64,000 bases of DNA from Citrobacter freundii (GCA_003243445.1 QFQQ01000033.1:1-64000); one strand, 5' to 3'. Counted from the stretch's first letter, positions 1-8,219 are shown. Program-made: numbers and translations. The notes: generated by a model from the letters alone, not told the origin.

Positions 1-665
1 TACTTCACGCTCGCATCCCTGCTATGAATATTCGGAATGCCGTTGCTGACTTTGATCTCCGGTGAGAAGATGAAGCTTTTCAGGAAGAAGTTAAAGCCGA
101 TGCCGAGTTCGGGTCCGAAGTCGGAGCCTTTGATCTGGATGGTGCCGTCGGATTTTTTGTTGCCGGAAAGGGCGAGATCTGCTTTGAAACCGGCCATCAT
201 GTATACACGGAAATTGTTGATGCGGTCTGACTGCAGTTTTATTTGCACAGGAAAAGAAACGATGATAGGATTGAAACTTTGTGTGACCTCTGTTTTACCG
301 TCTTCAGGATATTTGAGCGTGTAGGCGATCTTCTTTTCGGTAAAGATCAGTTGTGGGTTGAAGCGCAATTGAAAACGATCTGAGATGCGTGCAGTGGCGA
401 GCAAGCCAAGGTTCAGACCGATTGAATTGAGCGGTTCAGCCGTCAATACGGAATCATCCTGAAAGAATTTATTGGCCATGGACGGATGAAAACGCGTGGA
501 GTTGAGCCCTAGCGTGAGACCAAAATAATAGGGCTTTGTGTCGTGATCATAGAGATTGAGCTCACGTTCTTGTGCCACCAGGCTTTGAGCCATGCTAACC
601 AGGCCAATCAGGAAACACAATCCAATCTTTAGCGTACGGGCTTTCTGCCGGTGTATATACAACAT
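1..665 (-). CDS. porT: Type IX secretion / gliding protein PorT (partial, 3' end outside window)
   Basis: An outer-membrane beta-barrel protein of the PorT/SprT family, needed for the type IX secretion system of Bacteroidota. Read on the minus strand from an ATG at 665, the protein begins with a basic stretch (HRQKARTLK) and a hydrophobic core, so it has a signal peptide ending near a VAQ motif. The mature part has the family features YYFGLTLGLNSTRF near the start and FSPEIKVSNGIPNIHSRD near the window edge, with alternating barrel-like strands between. The start lies inside the last 37 bases of ubiE, in another frame, so the two are translationally coupled. The ubiE-porT neighbourhood is common in Bacteroidota. 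The C-terminus lies beyond base 1. An alternative start is the ATG near 594, but that would cut the signal peptide. Confidence 0.82.
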   Translation of the reverse strand, partial: MLYIHRQKARTLKIGLCFLIGLVSMAQSLVAQERELNLYDHDTKPYYFGLTLGLNSTRFHPSMANKFFQDDSVLTAEPLNSIGLNLGLLATARISDRFQLRFNPQLIFTEKKIAYTLKYPEDGKTEVTQSFNPIIVSFPVQIKLQSDRINNFRVYMMAGFKADLALSGNKKSDGTIQIKGSDFGPELGIGFNFFLKSFIFSPEIKVSNGIPNIHSRDASVK

Positions 666-1381
666 ATTCCTAAGCTTAGCGATTTATAGCGGGAATCGGT
701 AAAACCAACTTTGGTCATGATATCCCTGAGATGCTCGCGGGCAGGAAATACATTGGAAGATTCGTTCAGGTATTTATAAGCTTCCCTGTTCTGTTTGAAT
801 AAGCGGGCCAGTTGAGGCGCCACAAAACCCATGTACCAATTGTATAAACTGCGGATCGGCTGACGGGGCTTTGTAAATTCCAGTATTACAAGCTGCCCGC
901 CGGGTTTTAACACCCTTAAGATTTCGGAGAGCCCTTTTTCCAGATTCTCAAAGTTCCTGACGCCAAATGCTACCATCCCGGCATCAAACGTATTTTCCGC
1001 AAAGTTTATTGTTTCGGAATCCCCCAACTGTAACTGGATTTTATCCACAAGTCCTTCTTTTTCAACTTTCTTTTTCCCCACTTCCAGCATTTGCCGCGAG
1101 ATATCAATTCCCGTGATATGGTCTGGGTTAAGCATTTTACATGCCATAATCGCCATATCACCGGTTCCGGTAGCAATATCAAGGATTGTTTTCGGCTGAT
1201 CTTTTTTCAGCAGGGAGATCGCTTTTTTACGCCAGCCGATATCGGTACGGGCGGAAAGAAAGCGGTTCATAAAATCGTAACGGCCGGCAATGTGGTCAAA
1301 CATTTCGGCTACCTGCTCTTTCTTGCCTTTCTCAGAATCCTTGAAAGGAATTACGTGGTCGTGGGGTAAGGGGTTTGCCAT
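629..1381 (-). CDS. ubiE: Demethylmenaquinone methyltransferase
   Basis: A SAM-dependent C-methyltransferase that converts demethylmenaquinone to menaquinone, the respiratory quinone of this phylum. The 250-residue protein has the SAM-binding glycine motif DIATGTGD at about residues 68-75, the acidic ribose-binding turn GIDIS near 95, and the C-terminal UbiE signature LEFTKP followed by LYNWYM. The open frame runs upstream to 1630, but that part translates the intergenic repeat. I choose ATG 1381 (MANPLPHDH) because homologues begin a few residues before the KKEQVAEMFD block and because a -7 promoter box sits just before it. It overlaps porT at its 3' end, so the two form an operon. Confidence 0.93.
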   Translation of the reverse strand: MANPLPHDHVIPFKDSEKGKKEQVAEMFDHIAGRYDFMNRFLSARTDIGWRKKAISLLKKDQPKTILDIATGTGDMAIMACKMLNPDHITGIDISRQMLEVGKKKVEKEGLVDKIQLQLGDSETINFAENTFDAGMVAFGVRNFENLEKGLSEILRVLKPGGQLVILEFTKPRQPIRSLYNWYMGFVAPQLARLFKQNREAYKYLNESSNVFPAREHLRDIMTKVGFTDSRYKSLSLGICCIYTGRKPVR

Positions 1382-1387
1382 GGAGCG

Positions 1388-1395
1388 CAAAGGTA
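1388..1395 (-). promoter_or_regulatory. Bacteroidota -7 promoter box for ubiE-porT
   Basis: TACCTTTG on the minus strand matches the TAnnTTTG consensus exactly and ends 6 bases before the ubiE ATG. Transcription would start at or very near the start codon, giving a leaderless or nearly leaderless mRNA. The same arrangement precedes engB. No clear -33 TTTG element is visible because the upstream DNA is repeat family A. Confidence 0.6.
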
Positions 1396-1442
1396 CGGAG
1401 AGAGAAGGGATGTTGGATGCGGGATGTTGAGGAGTAAGGTAC

Positions 1443-1650
1443 GATGTTCGATGATCGATGGTCGATGGTCGATGGTCGGAATACGATGGCGGAGTGGCCG
1501 ATGGCCGTGTTCCCAGAATTTTCACTCCTGCGTTTGGGTTGATGAAATCGGCCAACAGCCATCGGCAATTCGGCCATCGATCAAAAAAAGGAATGATCCA
1601 GACCAAAGCCGAACATCGACCATCGAACATCGATCTCCAACGATCGATCC
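1443..1650. repeat. Family A heptad inverted-array element A1
   Basis: This element fills the gap between the divergent genes ubiE and the AraC-type regulator. The left arm (1443-1491) consists of seven consecutive 7-bp units, five of them GATGNTC. The right arm (about 1611-1635) carries the reverse complement units CATCGAC, CATCGAA and CATCGAT. Between them lies a 72-bp core (1495-1566) that recurs at 4681-4752. Open frames that run through the element only translate the repeat. Confidence 0.85.
1495..1566. repeat. 72-bp core, copy 1 (direct duplicate of 4681-4752)
   Basis: About 69 of 72 bases match 4681-4752 in the same orientation, from TGGCCGATGGCCG through TTCCCAGAATTTTCA to CCAACAGCCATCGG. 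Each copy occupies the centre of a family A element. The copies differ only at a few positions (for example 1508 and 1524). The ends contain GGCCGATGGCC and its partial complement, so the core can itself fold. Confidence 0.85.
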
Positions 1651-1737
1651 GGAAAAAGAACGATCCATTCCGAAAGTCGATAGCGGAGTGGTCAACATCG
1701 ACCGTCCCTTCCTACCTTCCGGCTTCAAAGCCCCCTG

Positions 1738-2928
1738 ATGACACTCATTCTGTTTGCCGTTCTTTTTGCTGGTGTGCTGCAGGGAAGTATTCTTGTGGCT
1801 CTGCTGGTGCGCAAGCAGGAAAACAGGTTATCAAACAGGATCCTTGCCTGCCTGGTGGCGGTGCTGGTGGTGCATCTCTTACTTGTTGCTATTGATATCC
1901 GTGATCTGTTTCCCCGGTTCCCGCATCTCAGCAGGCTTTCCTGGCTGATACCGGTGTTATATGGGCCACTATTGTTGTTGCTGACACAAAGTATCATGAA
2001 CCGCGGATTCCGGCTGAAGCTTATTCATGGATGCTATTTCCTTCCTTTTGCCGTCTATCTTTTTCTTTTGATGCCTTATTACCTGCAACCGGGCGCGGTA
2101 AAACGCGCGATACTTTCAGATCCGGTATTGGTCTCGGCTGCGGATTTCGGAATGTATAATAACATCACCAATTACCTGCATCTTTCTTTCGCCACGGTTT
2201 GCCTCTACATCTATTACCGGGAAAAACGAACCCTGCCTGACTATTTCGCTGACGCGGAGCGTGCGAACTTTGCCTGGCTAAAAACTTTTTTATGGGGAAT
2301 CTGGCTGATCATGGTGTATTCCTGGATCTGTTTTATGGGCCGGAGATATGACTGGCCCGGACTTTCCGTGCTTTATCCCAGTAATTTCCTGCTTGCAGTC
2401 GCGCTGATCTATTGGATCTCCTACAAACTTTTGTTGAATCCTTATCGCTGGGACCAACCGGCCGAGCAGCCGGAAGTGGAAATAGCGGTAACAAATTCAG
2501 GCGAATCCCGGGTAAAACCGGAGCCAGCGCAGATCAAGTACCAGAAAACAGCGCTGCCTGACGATGAGATCAACGCTATACGCGAGAAGCTACTCAACTT
2601 TATGGCAAACGAAAAGCCTTTTCTTGATCCTGCGCTGGCGCTTGACGGGCTTGCGACACAACTCGAACTGAAAAGGCATCATCTTTCCCAGGTGATCAAC
2701 CAGGAGTTTGGGCAGAATTTCTTTGAGTTCATAAATAAATACCGCGTAGCAGAGTTTAAAGAACTGGTGCAGAAAAATGAAAATGCGCATTTATCCATTC
2801 TCGGACTTGCCTATGATTGCGGATTCAACTCCAAGGCAACCTTCAACCAGGTATTTAAGAAGATGGAAGGCACTACACCTTCAGCATTTTTGAAGAAGGT
2901 GAAGGATGAGAACACAAGGCAACACTGA
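1738..2928 (+). CDS. Membrane-anchored AraC-family transcriptional regulator
   Basis: A 396-residue protein with about seven hydrophobic helices in residues 1-235 (beginning MTLILFAVLFAGVLQGSILV) and a C-terminal AraC-type DNA-binding domain at about 285-390. The HTH part contains LKRHHLSQVINQEFGQNFFE and the second helix-turn-helix ILGLAYDCGFNSKATFNQVF, typical of HTH_18. This architecture, a 7TM sensor fused to an AraC domain, is frequent in Bacteroidota and is taken to sense an envelope or extracellular signal, but the ligand cannot be read from sequence. It is transcribed away from ubiE across element A1. The ATG at 1738 directly follows the repeat region. Targets are unknown; the S41 peptidase downstream on the same strand is a candidate. 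Confidence 0.85.
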   Translation: MTLILFAVLFAGVLQGSILVALLVRKQENRLSNRILACLVAVLVVHLLLVAIDIRDLFPRFPHLSRLSWLIPVLYGPLLLLLTQSIMNRGFRLKLIHGCYFLPFAVYLFLLMPYYLQPGAVKRAILSDPVLVSAADFGMYNNITNYLHLSFATVCLYIYYREKRTLPDYFADAERANFAWLKTFLWGIWLIMVYSWICFMGRRYDWPGLSVLYPSNFLLAVALIYWISYKLLLNPYRWDQPAEQPEVEIAVTNSGESRVKPEPAQIKYQKTALPDDEINAIREKLLNFMANEKPFLDPALALDGLATQLELKRHHLSQVINQEFGQNFFEFINKYRVAEFKELVQKNENAHLSILGLAYDCGFNSKATFNQVFKKMEGTTPSAFLKKVKDENTRQH

Positions 2929-3073
2929 TTTTTTAGTCATTCATCCGGGAATGGACAATTGTTTCTCAGTGTATTGAATAAAAAAAGGGCGAAGAAGTCC
3001 AGCCTTGCAAGGGTGGGCGGAAAAAAGGATCAGACCGTGTTCTTTTGTGCCGGTTCATCAGAAGAAATATTCA

Positions 3074-3193
3074 ATGCACAAAAATGATCTTATTGCCTTT
3101 GCTGCTATTGTGATCACACTGGTGAATGCGGTTGTCGTTCTTATCCGCTGCCGGCAGATAAGAAAAGGGAAACATATAAAAAACAGGAGATGA
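3074..3193 (+). CDS. Small single-pass membrane protein, unrecognised
   Basis: A 39-residue frame beginning MHKNDLIAFAAIVITLVNAV, with one hydrophobic helix followed by a strongly basic tail (RCRQIRKGKHIKNRR). That is a positive-inside single-span topology. Its stop overlaps the first possible start of the S41 peptidase frame (3190) by four bases, suggesting coupling. I do not recognise the family. It may be a genuine small protein or a chance frame, since the composition is plausible but short. Confidence 0.4.
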   Translation: MHKNDLIAFAAIVITLVNAVVVLIRCRQIRKGKHIKNRR

Positions 3194-3222
3194 TCCGCGC
3201 CGCATCATCCCGGAGCCTTAAT

Positions 3223-4632
3223 ATGAAAAGAATATTTACCGCCTGCTTATTACTTATTGCAGGAACCGTGTCCGGCCAGCAGCCGTTGCAGATACCAGCG
3301 GGAAAATTAAAAGAAGATCATGAGATACTGATCACTGCCCTGAAAGAACTGCATCCGGGAATTTATCGTTATCAAATGCCTGAGCAGTTTGCGCAACTGG
3401 AAACGAAGATCCGGAATCGCCTCACCAAATCAATGACGGCCGAAGCATATTATCGTCTCACCATGCCGTTGATCGCAGGCCTTCATTGTGGCCATACAAA
3501 ATGGCACAGGAAAGATCGGCCGGATGATCGTTATCCGTTTCAGCAGGATGATCTTTTCCCGCTGCAGCTTTATTTCAGGGAAGGTCACGCATACGTTTTA
3601 AGAACTTACCGGGAAACAGCACTCCTGACACCCGGCACTGAGATCACTTCCATCAATGGAAAAAAGATCCCGGACATCATAGCGCAATTGCGCAAGTATA
3701 TTACGATTGACGGTGCGGTCAGGTCGGCCTTGTACTCGGAGTTGAATCAATCCTTCAACGGTTATTATGCTTCTTTTGTAGAGACGGCGCCGGTATATGT
3801 AATCGGGTATAGTCGTGCGGGGAAAAACGGAAAAACTCAATTGGCAAAAGTTTCAATGGCTGAGATCAGGTCTGTAATGGAGAGATATCAGCAAGAACCC
3901 AGGCCTGCCATGGAATTGACGATTCCCAGGCCGGGAACTGCGGTATTGCGGATCGATCGTTTCTATCCCGGAGAAGGTGATCCGGATTATTATAAGTTTA
4001 TTGACAGTGCTTTTCTATCGATCCGTGAGAAGGGCATTTCCAAACTGATCATTGATCTGCGGAACAACGAAGGCGGAGTGGAAGAATATGGTGGTTATCT
4101 TTATTCATATCTCGCCACAGGTCCGTTTGTCTACTACAAAAAAATAAAAGTGGCGAGAAACACAGAGTCATCCATAAAAAAGTATGCGGGTTTTCCTCCC
4201 GGTTACGAGCAGGCATTGGCATTAATTCGCGAAGAAAATGGTGAGTTCATCTGGCCGGTGCAGGAATATCTCGCCGAAAAAACTCCCAGGCTCAATGCGT
4301 TCGCAGGAAAGGTAATGGTCCTGACCAACGGATTCAGCTTTTCCGTCACGGCCGAATTTGCGGCCATTGCAAAAACATACAACCGGGCCACCTTTATCGG
4401 AGAGGAGACTGGCGGTTCTTATGAAGGTGACAACAGCGGTGTATTTGCCATTGTAAACCTCCCCAATAGCGGACTCTCCGTTTCGATTCCGTTAATGGCT
4501 TTCTATATGAACACCAGCGCCGCGCATCCCCGATCAGCCGGCATCCAGCCTGATGTGAAGGTGGTAGCGAAGATAGCGGATGTAATTGCAGGGAGGGATG
4601 TGGTGATGGAGAAAGCGTTGGAAAAGGAATGA
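3223..4632 (+). CDS. Secreted S41-family serine peptidase
   Basis: A 469-residue C-terminal-processing-type peptidase. The start at 3223 gives a clean signal peptide (MKRIFTACLLLIAGTVSG then QQ), so I prefer it to the in-frame ATG at 3190. The S41 core shows ISKLIIDLRNNEGGVEEYGG and the catalytic serine segment VMVLTNGFSFSVTAEF, followed by FIGEETGGSYEGD. The N-terminal half resembles the helical tri-domain region seen in Bacteroidota S41 proteins. It probably acts in the periplasm or at the outer membrane; the substrate is unknown. The stop codon falls in the first unit of repeat element A2. Confidence 0.85.
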   Translation: MKRIFTACLLLIAGTVSGQQPLQIPAGKLKEDHEILITALKELHPGIYRYQMPEQFAQLETKIRNRLTKSMTAEAYYRLTMPLIAGLHCGHTKWHRKDRPDDRYPFQQDDLFPLQLYFREGHAYVLRTYRETALLTPGTEITSINGKKIPDIIAQLRKYITIDGAVRSALYSELNQSFNGYYASFVETAPVYVIGYSRAGKNGKTQLAKVSMAEIRSVMERYQQEPRPAMELTIPRPGTAVLRIDRFYPGEGDPDYYKFIDSAFLSIREKGISKLIIDLRNNEGGVEEYGGYLYSYLATGPFVYYKKIKVARNTESSIKKYAGFPPGYEQALALIREENGEFIWPVQEYLAEKTPRLNAFAGKVMVLTNGFSFSVTAEFAAIAKTYNRATFIGEETGGSYEGDNSGVFAIVNLPNSGLSVSIPLMAFYMNTSAAHPRSAGIQPDVKVVAKIADVIAGRDVVMEKALEKE

Positions 4633-4819
4633 TCGATGGTGGATGTTCGATGGTCGTGGGACGATGGCCAGGTGGGGGAATGGCCGATGGCCGGGTTCCC
4701 AGAATTTTCATTCCTGCATTTGGGTTGATGAAATCGGCCAACAGCCATCGGCCATCGATCAAAAAGATGAGTGATCTAAACCAAGGTCGATCATCGAACA
4801 TCGGCCATCGAACATCCCC
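4631..4819. repeat. Family A heptad inverted-array element A2
   Basis: This element fills the whole gap between the S41 peptidase stop and the engB promoter. The left arm has units GATGGTG, GATGTTC and GATGGTC (4635-4655). The right arm has CATCGAA, CATCGGC, CATCGAA and CATCCCC (4792-4819), all exactly 7 bp apart. The centre holds the 72-bp core shared with A1. Confidence 0.85.
4681..4752. repeat. 72-bp core, copy 2
   Basis: Near-identical to 1495-1566 (about 69 of 72 bases, same orientation), lying at the centre of element A2. The flanking arms of A1 and A2 are far less similar to each other than the cores are. Confidence 0.85.
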
Positions 4820-4829
4820 TCTCTCTCCC

Positions 4830-4837
4830 TACCTTTG
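4830..4837 (+). promoter_or_regulatory. Bacteroidota -7 promoter box for engB
   Basis: TACCTTTG, an exact TAnnTTTG match, ends 5 bases before the engB ATG. It predicts a leaderless or near-leaderless transcript. It lies immediately after the right arm of element A2. Confidence 0.6.
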
Positions 4838-4842
4838 CACCA

Positions 4843-5472
4843 ATGGAAATCAAAGACGCGAGATACCTGATCAGTAATGCCGATTATGCCGCGTGTCCGG
4901 CGCCGGACAGGGCCGAGTATGCATTTATCGGGAGGAGTAATGTGGGCAAGTCGTCGCTGATCAATATGCTGTGTAATAAAAAGGCGCTGGCGAAAACTTC
5001 GGCGGCACCGGGAAAGACGCAGCTGATCAATCATTTTGAGGTGTTTTCGGGAGCGAAGGATAAATGGTACCTGGTGGATCTGCCAGGATATGGTTATGCG
5101 AAAGTTTCTCAAAGCAGCCGGAGAAGATGGGAGCAGATGATCGAGAATTATATCCGGAAAAGAGAAAATCTTACAAATTTGTTCGTGCTGGTCGATAGCA
5201 GACATGAGCCGCAGAAAATCGACCTCGATTTTATCCAGCAACTGGGTAATTGGGAGATCCCGTTCGCGGTCATTTTCACCAAGGCGGATAAGAATAAACC
5301 CGGAGCCACGCTCAGGAATGTAAAGGCATTCATCGCAAAATTGCAGGAAACCTGGGAAGAATCTCCCCCGTTTTTTGTGACATCCGCCGAAACCGGGGAA
5401 GGAAGGAAACTTGTGCTGGACTTTATCGATGACCTGAATAAGGCATTTATAAACAAGAGTGTACGCATCTGA
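4843..5472 (+). CDS. engB: Ribosome-biogenesis GTPase EngB/YihA
   Basis: A 209-residue GTPase of the TrmE-Era-EngA-EngB family, required for assembly of the large ribosomal subunit. The P-loop GRSNVGKSSL lies at about residues 30-39, the G2 threonine in the KTSAAPGKTQ stretch, G3 at DLPGYGYA, and G4 at FTKADK. The G5 region is near VTSAETGEGR. The length is normal for the family. It seems to be a single-gene unit with its own promoter box directly upstream, although the small exported protein that follows is only 46 bases away. Confidence 0.95.
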   Translation: MEIKDARYLISNADYAACPAPDRAEYAFIGRSNVGKSSLINMLCNKKALAKTSAAPGKTQLINHFEVFSGAKDKWYLVDLPGYGYAKVSQSSRRRWEQMIENYIRKRENLTNLFVLVDSRHEPQKIDLDFIQQLGNWEIPFAVIFTKADKNKPGATLRNVKAFIAKLQETWEESPPFFVTSAETGEGRKLVLDFIDDLNKAFINKSVRI

Positions 5473-5518
5473 TTATTCAGCATAAAACCTTTACTTTGCA
5501 TGTAATCTGACCTTAAGT

Positions 5519-5731
5519 ATGCGAAGAATTCTATCCTGCCGGAACATAGCCTCTTTTCTTTTTATCGCTACGTTATTCGTTTTCGTGCTTGCACAGCGCT
5601 ATACCAGGGAAAATTTTCAAGCGCCTGGCGAGGAGCTAGGAAAAGTTGACCTGCTGATCAATAAAGAAAAACAAGCTTTTACTGAGAATGAAGTAAAAGA
5701 TTCCTCTGACGTGAAAAATATCGCGAAATAA
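5519..5731 (+). CDS. Small exported protein, unrecognised
   Basis: A 70-residue protein starting MRRILSCRNIASFLFIATLF, with a basic start, a hydrophobic helix to about residue 25, and a hydrophilic, lysine- and glutamate-rich remainder. It is probably periplasmic or anchored by the uncleaved helix. A TACTTTGC sequence 20 bases upstream resembles a -7 box one base short of consensus, which supports expression. I do not recognise a family. Confidence 0.5.
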   Translation: MRRILSCRNIASFLFIATLFVFVLAQRYTRENFQAPGEELGKVDLLINKEKQAFTENEVKDSSDVKNIAK

Positions 5732-5881
5732 TCCTTTTCTCACGCATCACATTATCCGCTTTCTGCGCAATAACGCATAAACATCTTGATATTCACTGAG
5801 CAAATAATTTTTGCCGAAGACTTCCGAAGCTATCGCCATTGCTACGCAACTAATGCAAAATAACTCCGTGCTGGGATCGGG

Positions 5882-5944
5882 CATCGATCATCCAACATCG
5901 ATCATCCAACATCCGACATCGATCATCCAACATCGATCATCGAC
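5882..5944. repeat. Family A single-arm heptad array A3
   Basis: Nine consecutive 7-bp units with no gap, all CATC followed by three variable bases (CATCGAT, CATCCAA, CATCGAT, CATCCAA, CATCCGA and so on). This is the right-arm polarity of family A, but no left arm is visible in the 150 bases before it. It occupies part of the 312-base gap between the small exported protein and the YkuK-like gene. Confidence 0.88.
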
Positions 5945-5992
5945 TATCCTGCACCGGTCAACGCTTTTTCAGAAAATTTAGAGGAGACAAAG

Positions 5993-6052
5993 CCCTGTAC
6001 AGGGGGATCACCCTGTATTTGCGGGTAGAATCCGTGAACGGGATCAGTTCAC
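5993..6052. other. Perfect 12-bp palindrome and adjacent hairpin 3' of the YkuK-like gene
   Basis: CCCTGTACAGGG (5993-6004) is a perfect palindrome. GTGAAC at 6034-6039 pairs with GTTCAC at 6047-6052, across the stop codon of the minus-strand gene. Neither has a long T-tract, so these are not convincing intrinsic terminators. The rest of the gap 5732-6043 holds only array A3. Confidence 0.4.
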
Positions 6053-6517
6053 GACTTTGTTTGCACAGCTGCTGCTGGCAAACGCTTCCGGTTTGGCTTT
6101 GAAGGCAAAGCCCATACCCAGGATGTAGCCCATTGCTTCTTTCAACGCATCATTGCTTTTAAAATGAGGGTTGGTGTTGATGTCTGCATGTACTTCCATG
6201 TCCACATTATAAACGGTGAACAGGTTGCAGAGCTCATAAGCAATTTCGATGCTCTTTGCTACTTCAGTAAGCATACGTTCCTTGATCGTGAATTGCTGGC
6301 GTGTCTTTTCATTGTGAATAAACATAAAGCCGCCATGGCCTTCACGAAGGAATACGATTACTGTTGCAAATTCTGTTTCTTTCCCTTTTACCTGAGAGTC
6401 GGTGCCGATGCAGACTTTGAGCCGGAAGCCAGCTGCTGTTTCGCGTTTGATCGCGTGTTCAACGGCTGTGATAATCGGAAGGTCGATCGATTCGCCATTA
6501 AATTTTCTCCAACGCAT
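6044..6517 (-). CDS. RNase H-like YkuK family protein (DUF458)
   Basis: A 157-residue protein with the YkuK/DUF458 pattern: an early conserved acidic strand LKVCIGTDSQVKG (about 34-46), then ATVIVFLREG, and a later acidic strand VDMEVHADINTNP (about 105-117). The fold is RNase H-like and the conserved acidic residues suggest a metal site, but no biochemical role is established that I can cite. It is a single gene. The ATG at 6517 lies directly against the T-tract of the upstream terminator (6518-6553), so its own promoter must lie within or very close to that hairpin. Confidence 0.8.
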   Translation of the reverse strand: MRWRKFNGESIDLPIITAVEHAIKRETAAGFRLKVCIGTDSQVKGKETEFATVIVFLREGHGGFMFIHNEKTRQQFTIKERMLTEVAKSIEIAYELCNLFTVYNVDMEVHADINTNPHFKSNDALKEAMGYILGMGFAFKAKPEAFASSSCANKVVN

Positions 6518-6553
6518 ATAAAAAGAGGTTTTCCTAAGTTATAGAAAAACCTC
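6518..6553 (-). terminator. Intrinsic terminator of the metalloprotease operon
   Basis: On the minus strand GAGGTTTT pairs with AAAACCTC (6546-6553 with 6525-6532), followed by a T-tract that runs straight into the ATG of the next gene at 6517. The loop contains TAACTTAG, a near-match to a -7 promoter box, which could start the downstream transcript. Confidence 0.75.
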
Positions 6554-6605
6554 CGATAATCAAGCGGGGTACGGATTAATGTTCTGTTATCAGAACCAAA
6601 AGACG

Positions 6606-8219
6606 TTATTGACGAACGATTTTTTCTGTTTGCTGTGCATTTTCCGTGCTGTAACGCATCAGGTACATGCCGGGTAAAAGATTTGGCGCCTGGATCGTAT
6701 TGAGGCCGTTTACCAGTTTGCCTGAAATAATACGGCGTCCATTTGCATCGATCAATGCATAATCGAAGCTGCCGGGGCTATTCACCATGACCGTATTGCC
6801 CTGTATCGGATTGCCCGCAATACGTGGCCAGCTTGTGTTGGATAGCTTTTGCAGTGTGAGATTGTTGGAATAATAGCGATGGCCATTTTCAAGACTTATG
6901 TTCACGCGATATCTTAATGCATCTGTAGTTGCAGGTGTATATGCATAATTACGTATATCTGTTGCAAGCTCTGCAAGCGGCAGATAAGTTCTGCCGTCAA
7001 CGGATACTTCCAGTATCTGGCTGATGATCTTCTCATCCACATCGATGTTCCAGTTGAGCTGGTGTGTGCCATTGTTCACATTGCCTTTCAGATCCAGCCT
7101 GCGTAAAGGCAATACGCCGATACCGTTCAGTTGAATAGTGGCATGCATTGAATAGGAACCAAGGCTCGCGTAGGCGGGAGCGTACTGATTTCCTTTCCCT
7201 TCTACCTTGAGATAGTAAGTACCGGCATTCAGTTGTGTATCCGCAACAGAGTTCAATAAGTTACCGGGGTTATATATGCTTAACAGATTCTCTGAATCAT
7301 TATAAAGACTTACCTGCATATCAAGATCTGAACCTGCATTACCAGTGCCTACATTATAGGGAACTGCATCGATCTGTATTCTTCCGTTTGCCGGCATGAT
7401 AAAGCGGAACACATCCTGATCTGTATTACGATCGATCACACCTGTCACATCAAACTGGTTTGCCGTGAACGCAGGTGTAGTAGCGGTGGCAAATGTTTTA
7501 CCATGATCATCTTCCCTGTATCCGAAACCGTTTGCAGTGGATGTGATCACATCAAGATCATTTTGCAATATATCGCATCCGTAAACAGTTGTACCGTTAT
7601 GCCATAAAGTGAAGTTCTGATAGTAACCGACACCCATGATCGGCGCCCATCCGATCTCACCGGTGCCAATGCCCGGATCATAGTCGGTGATCTTATTACA
7701 GCCGGCATCGTATTTTGTCTGGTGTTGAAGACCGAGTGTATGACCGGCTTCATGTGAAGCTGCTTCAGCTACACGTTTTGAATTGTAATTCAATAGTGCA
7801 GTAAACACAAAACAGCAGGTGTTGGTACCCCAGCGAAATGAGTTGACCCAGGAAACACCGCCGGCACTATTGCCATACCAGCTGGAAGTAACGGTCAGCA
7901 CAACGCGTGTCCGTTGAGCCACAGGAGCCGCCCAGTATTTGGTAGAGTCTGTAGTGATGTTGATGTTGAACGGACGGAAATCTTCCGCTATACGATTGAA
8001 TACTTCAACGATCTGATCGTCGCTCATTCCGGAAGGACCTAATTCCAGCGAACCAAAGGGGAACCAGTTCCTCGTGTCATCTTTGTGTCCGTCAAAATCA
8101 AGGAAGATGACGGCGTTTGCTGAAGGATAGCTGTTCAGCACTGGCACCGTCTGTGCTGAGGCGCCCATTTTGAGGGAGCATAGCACAAGTGCAAACAGGA
8201 TTTGGTAATAGTTTTTCAT
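6606..8219 (-). CDS. Secreted zinc metalloprotease with type IX sorting domain
   Basis: A 537-residue secreted protease. A signal peptide (MKNYYQILFALVLCSLKMGA, ending SAQ) is followed by a catalytic domain with HEAGHTLGLQH at residues 156-166, the metzincin-type zinc site, and a Met-turn candidate PIMGVGYY near 195. Residues about 240-360 resemble a pre-peptidase C-terminal domain (TDQDVFRFIMPANG, then YYLKVEG). The last ~75 residues look like a type A sorting domain (LIDANGRRIISGKL, LLPGMYLMRY, ending EKIVRQ), which directs export by the type IX system and cell-surface attachment. It follows a small exported protein by 58 bases, so they are likely co-transcribed. Confidence 0.88.
   Translation of the reverse strand: MKNYYQILFALVLCSLKMGASAQTVPVLNSYPSANAVIFLDFDGHKDDTRNWFPFGSLELGPSGMSDDQIVEVFNRIAEDFRPFNINITTDSTKYWAAPVAQRTRVVLTVTSSWYGNSAGGVSWVNSFRWGTNTCCFVFTALLNYNSKRVAEAASHEAGHTLGLQHQTKYDAGCNKITDYDPGIGTGEIGWAPIMGVGYYQNFTLWHNGTTVYGCDILQNDLDVITSTANGFGYREDDHGKTFATATTPAFTANQFDVTGVIDRNTDQDVFRFIMPANGRIQIDAVPYNVGTGNAGSDLDMQVSLYNDSENLLSIYNPGNLLNSVADTQLNAGTYYLKVEGKGNQYAPAYASLGSYSMHATIQLNGIGVLPLRRLDLKGNVNNGTHQLNWNIDVDEKIISQILEVSVDGRTYLPLAELATDIRNYAYTPATTDALRYRVNISLENGHRYYSNNLTLQKLSNTSWPRIAGNPIQGNTVMVNSPGSFDYALIDANGRRIISGKLVNGLNTIQAPNLLPGMYLMRYSTENAQQTEKIVRQ

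Noticed and set aside
1424..1895. Open frames on both strands through element A1
   Set aside because: They translate GATGNTC heptads and the 72-bp core, are low complexity, and overlap the start of the AraC-type regulator or the ubiE promoter.
4394..4801. Minus-strand frame of about 135 codons over the S41 gene end and element A2
   Set aside because: It overlaps a well-supported gene in another frame and translates the repeat.
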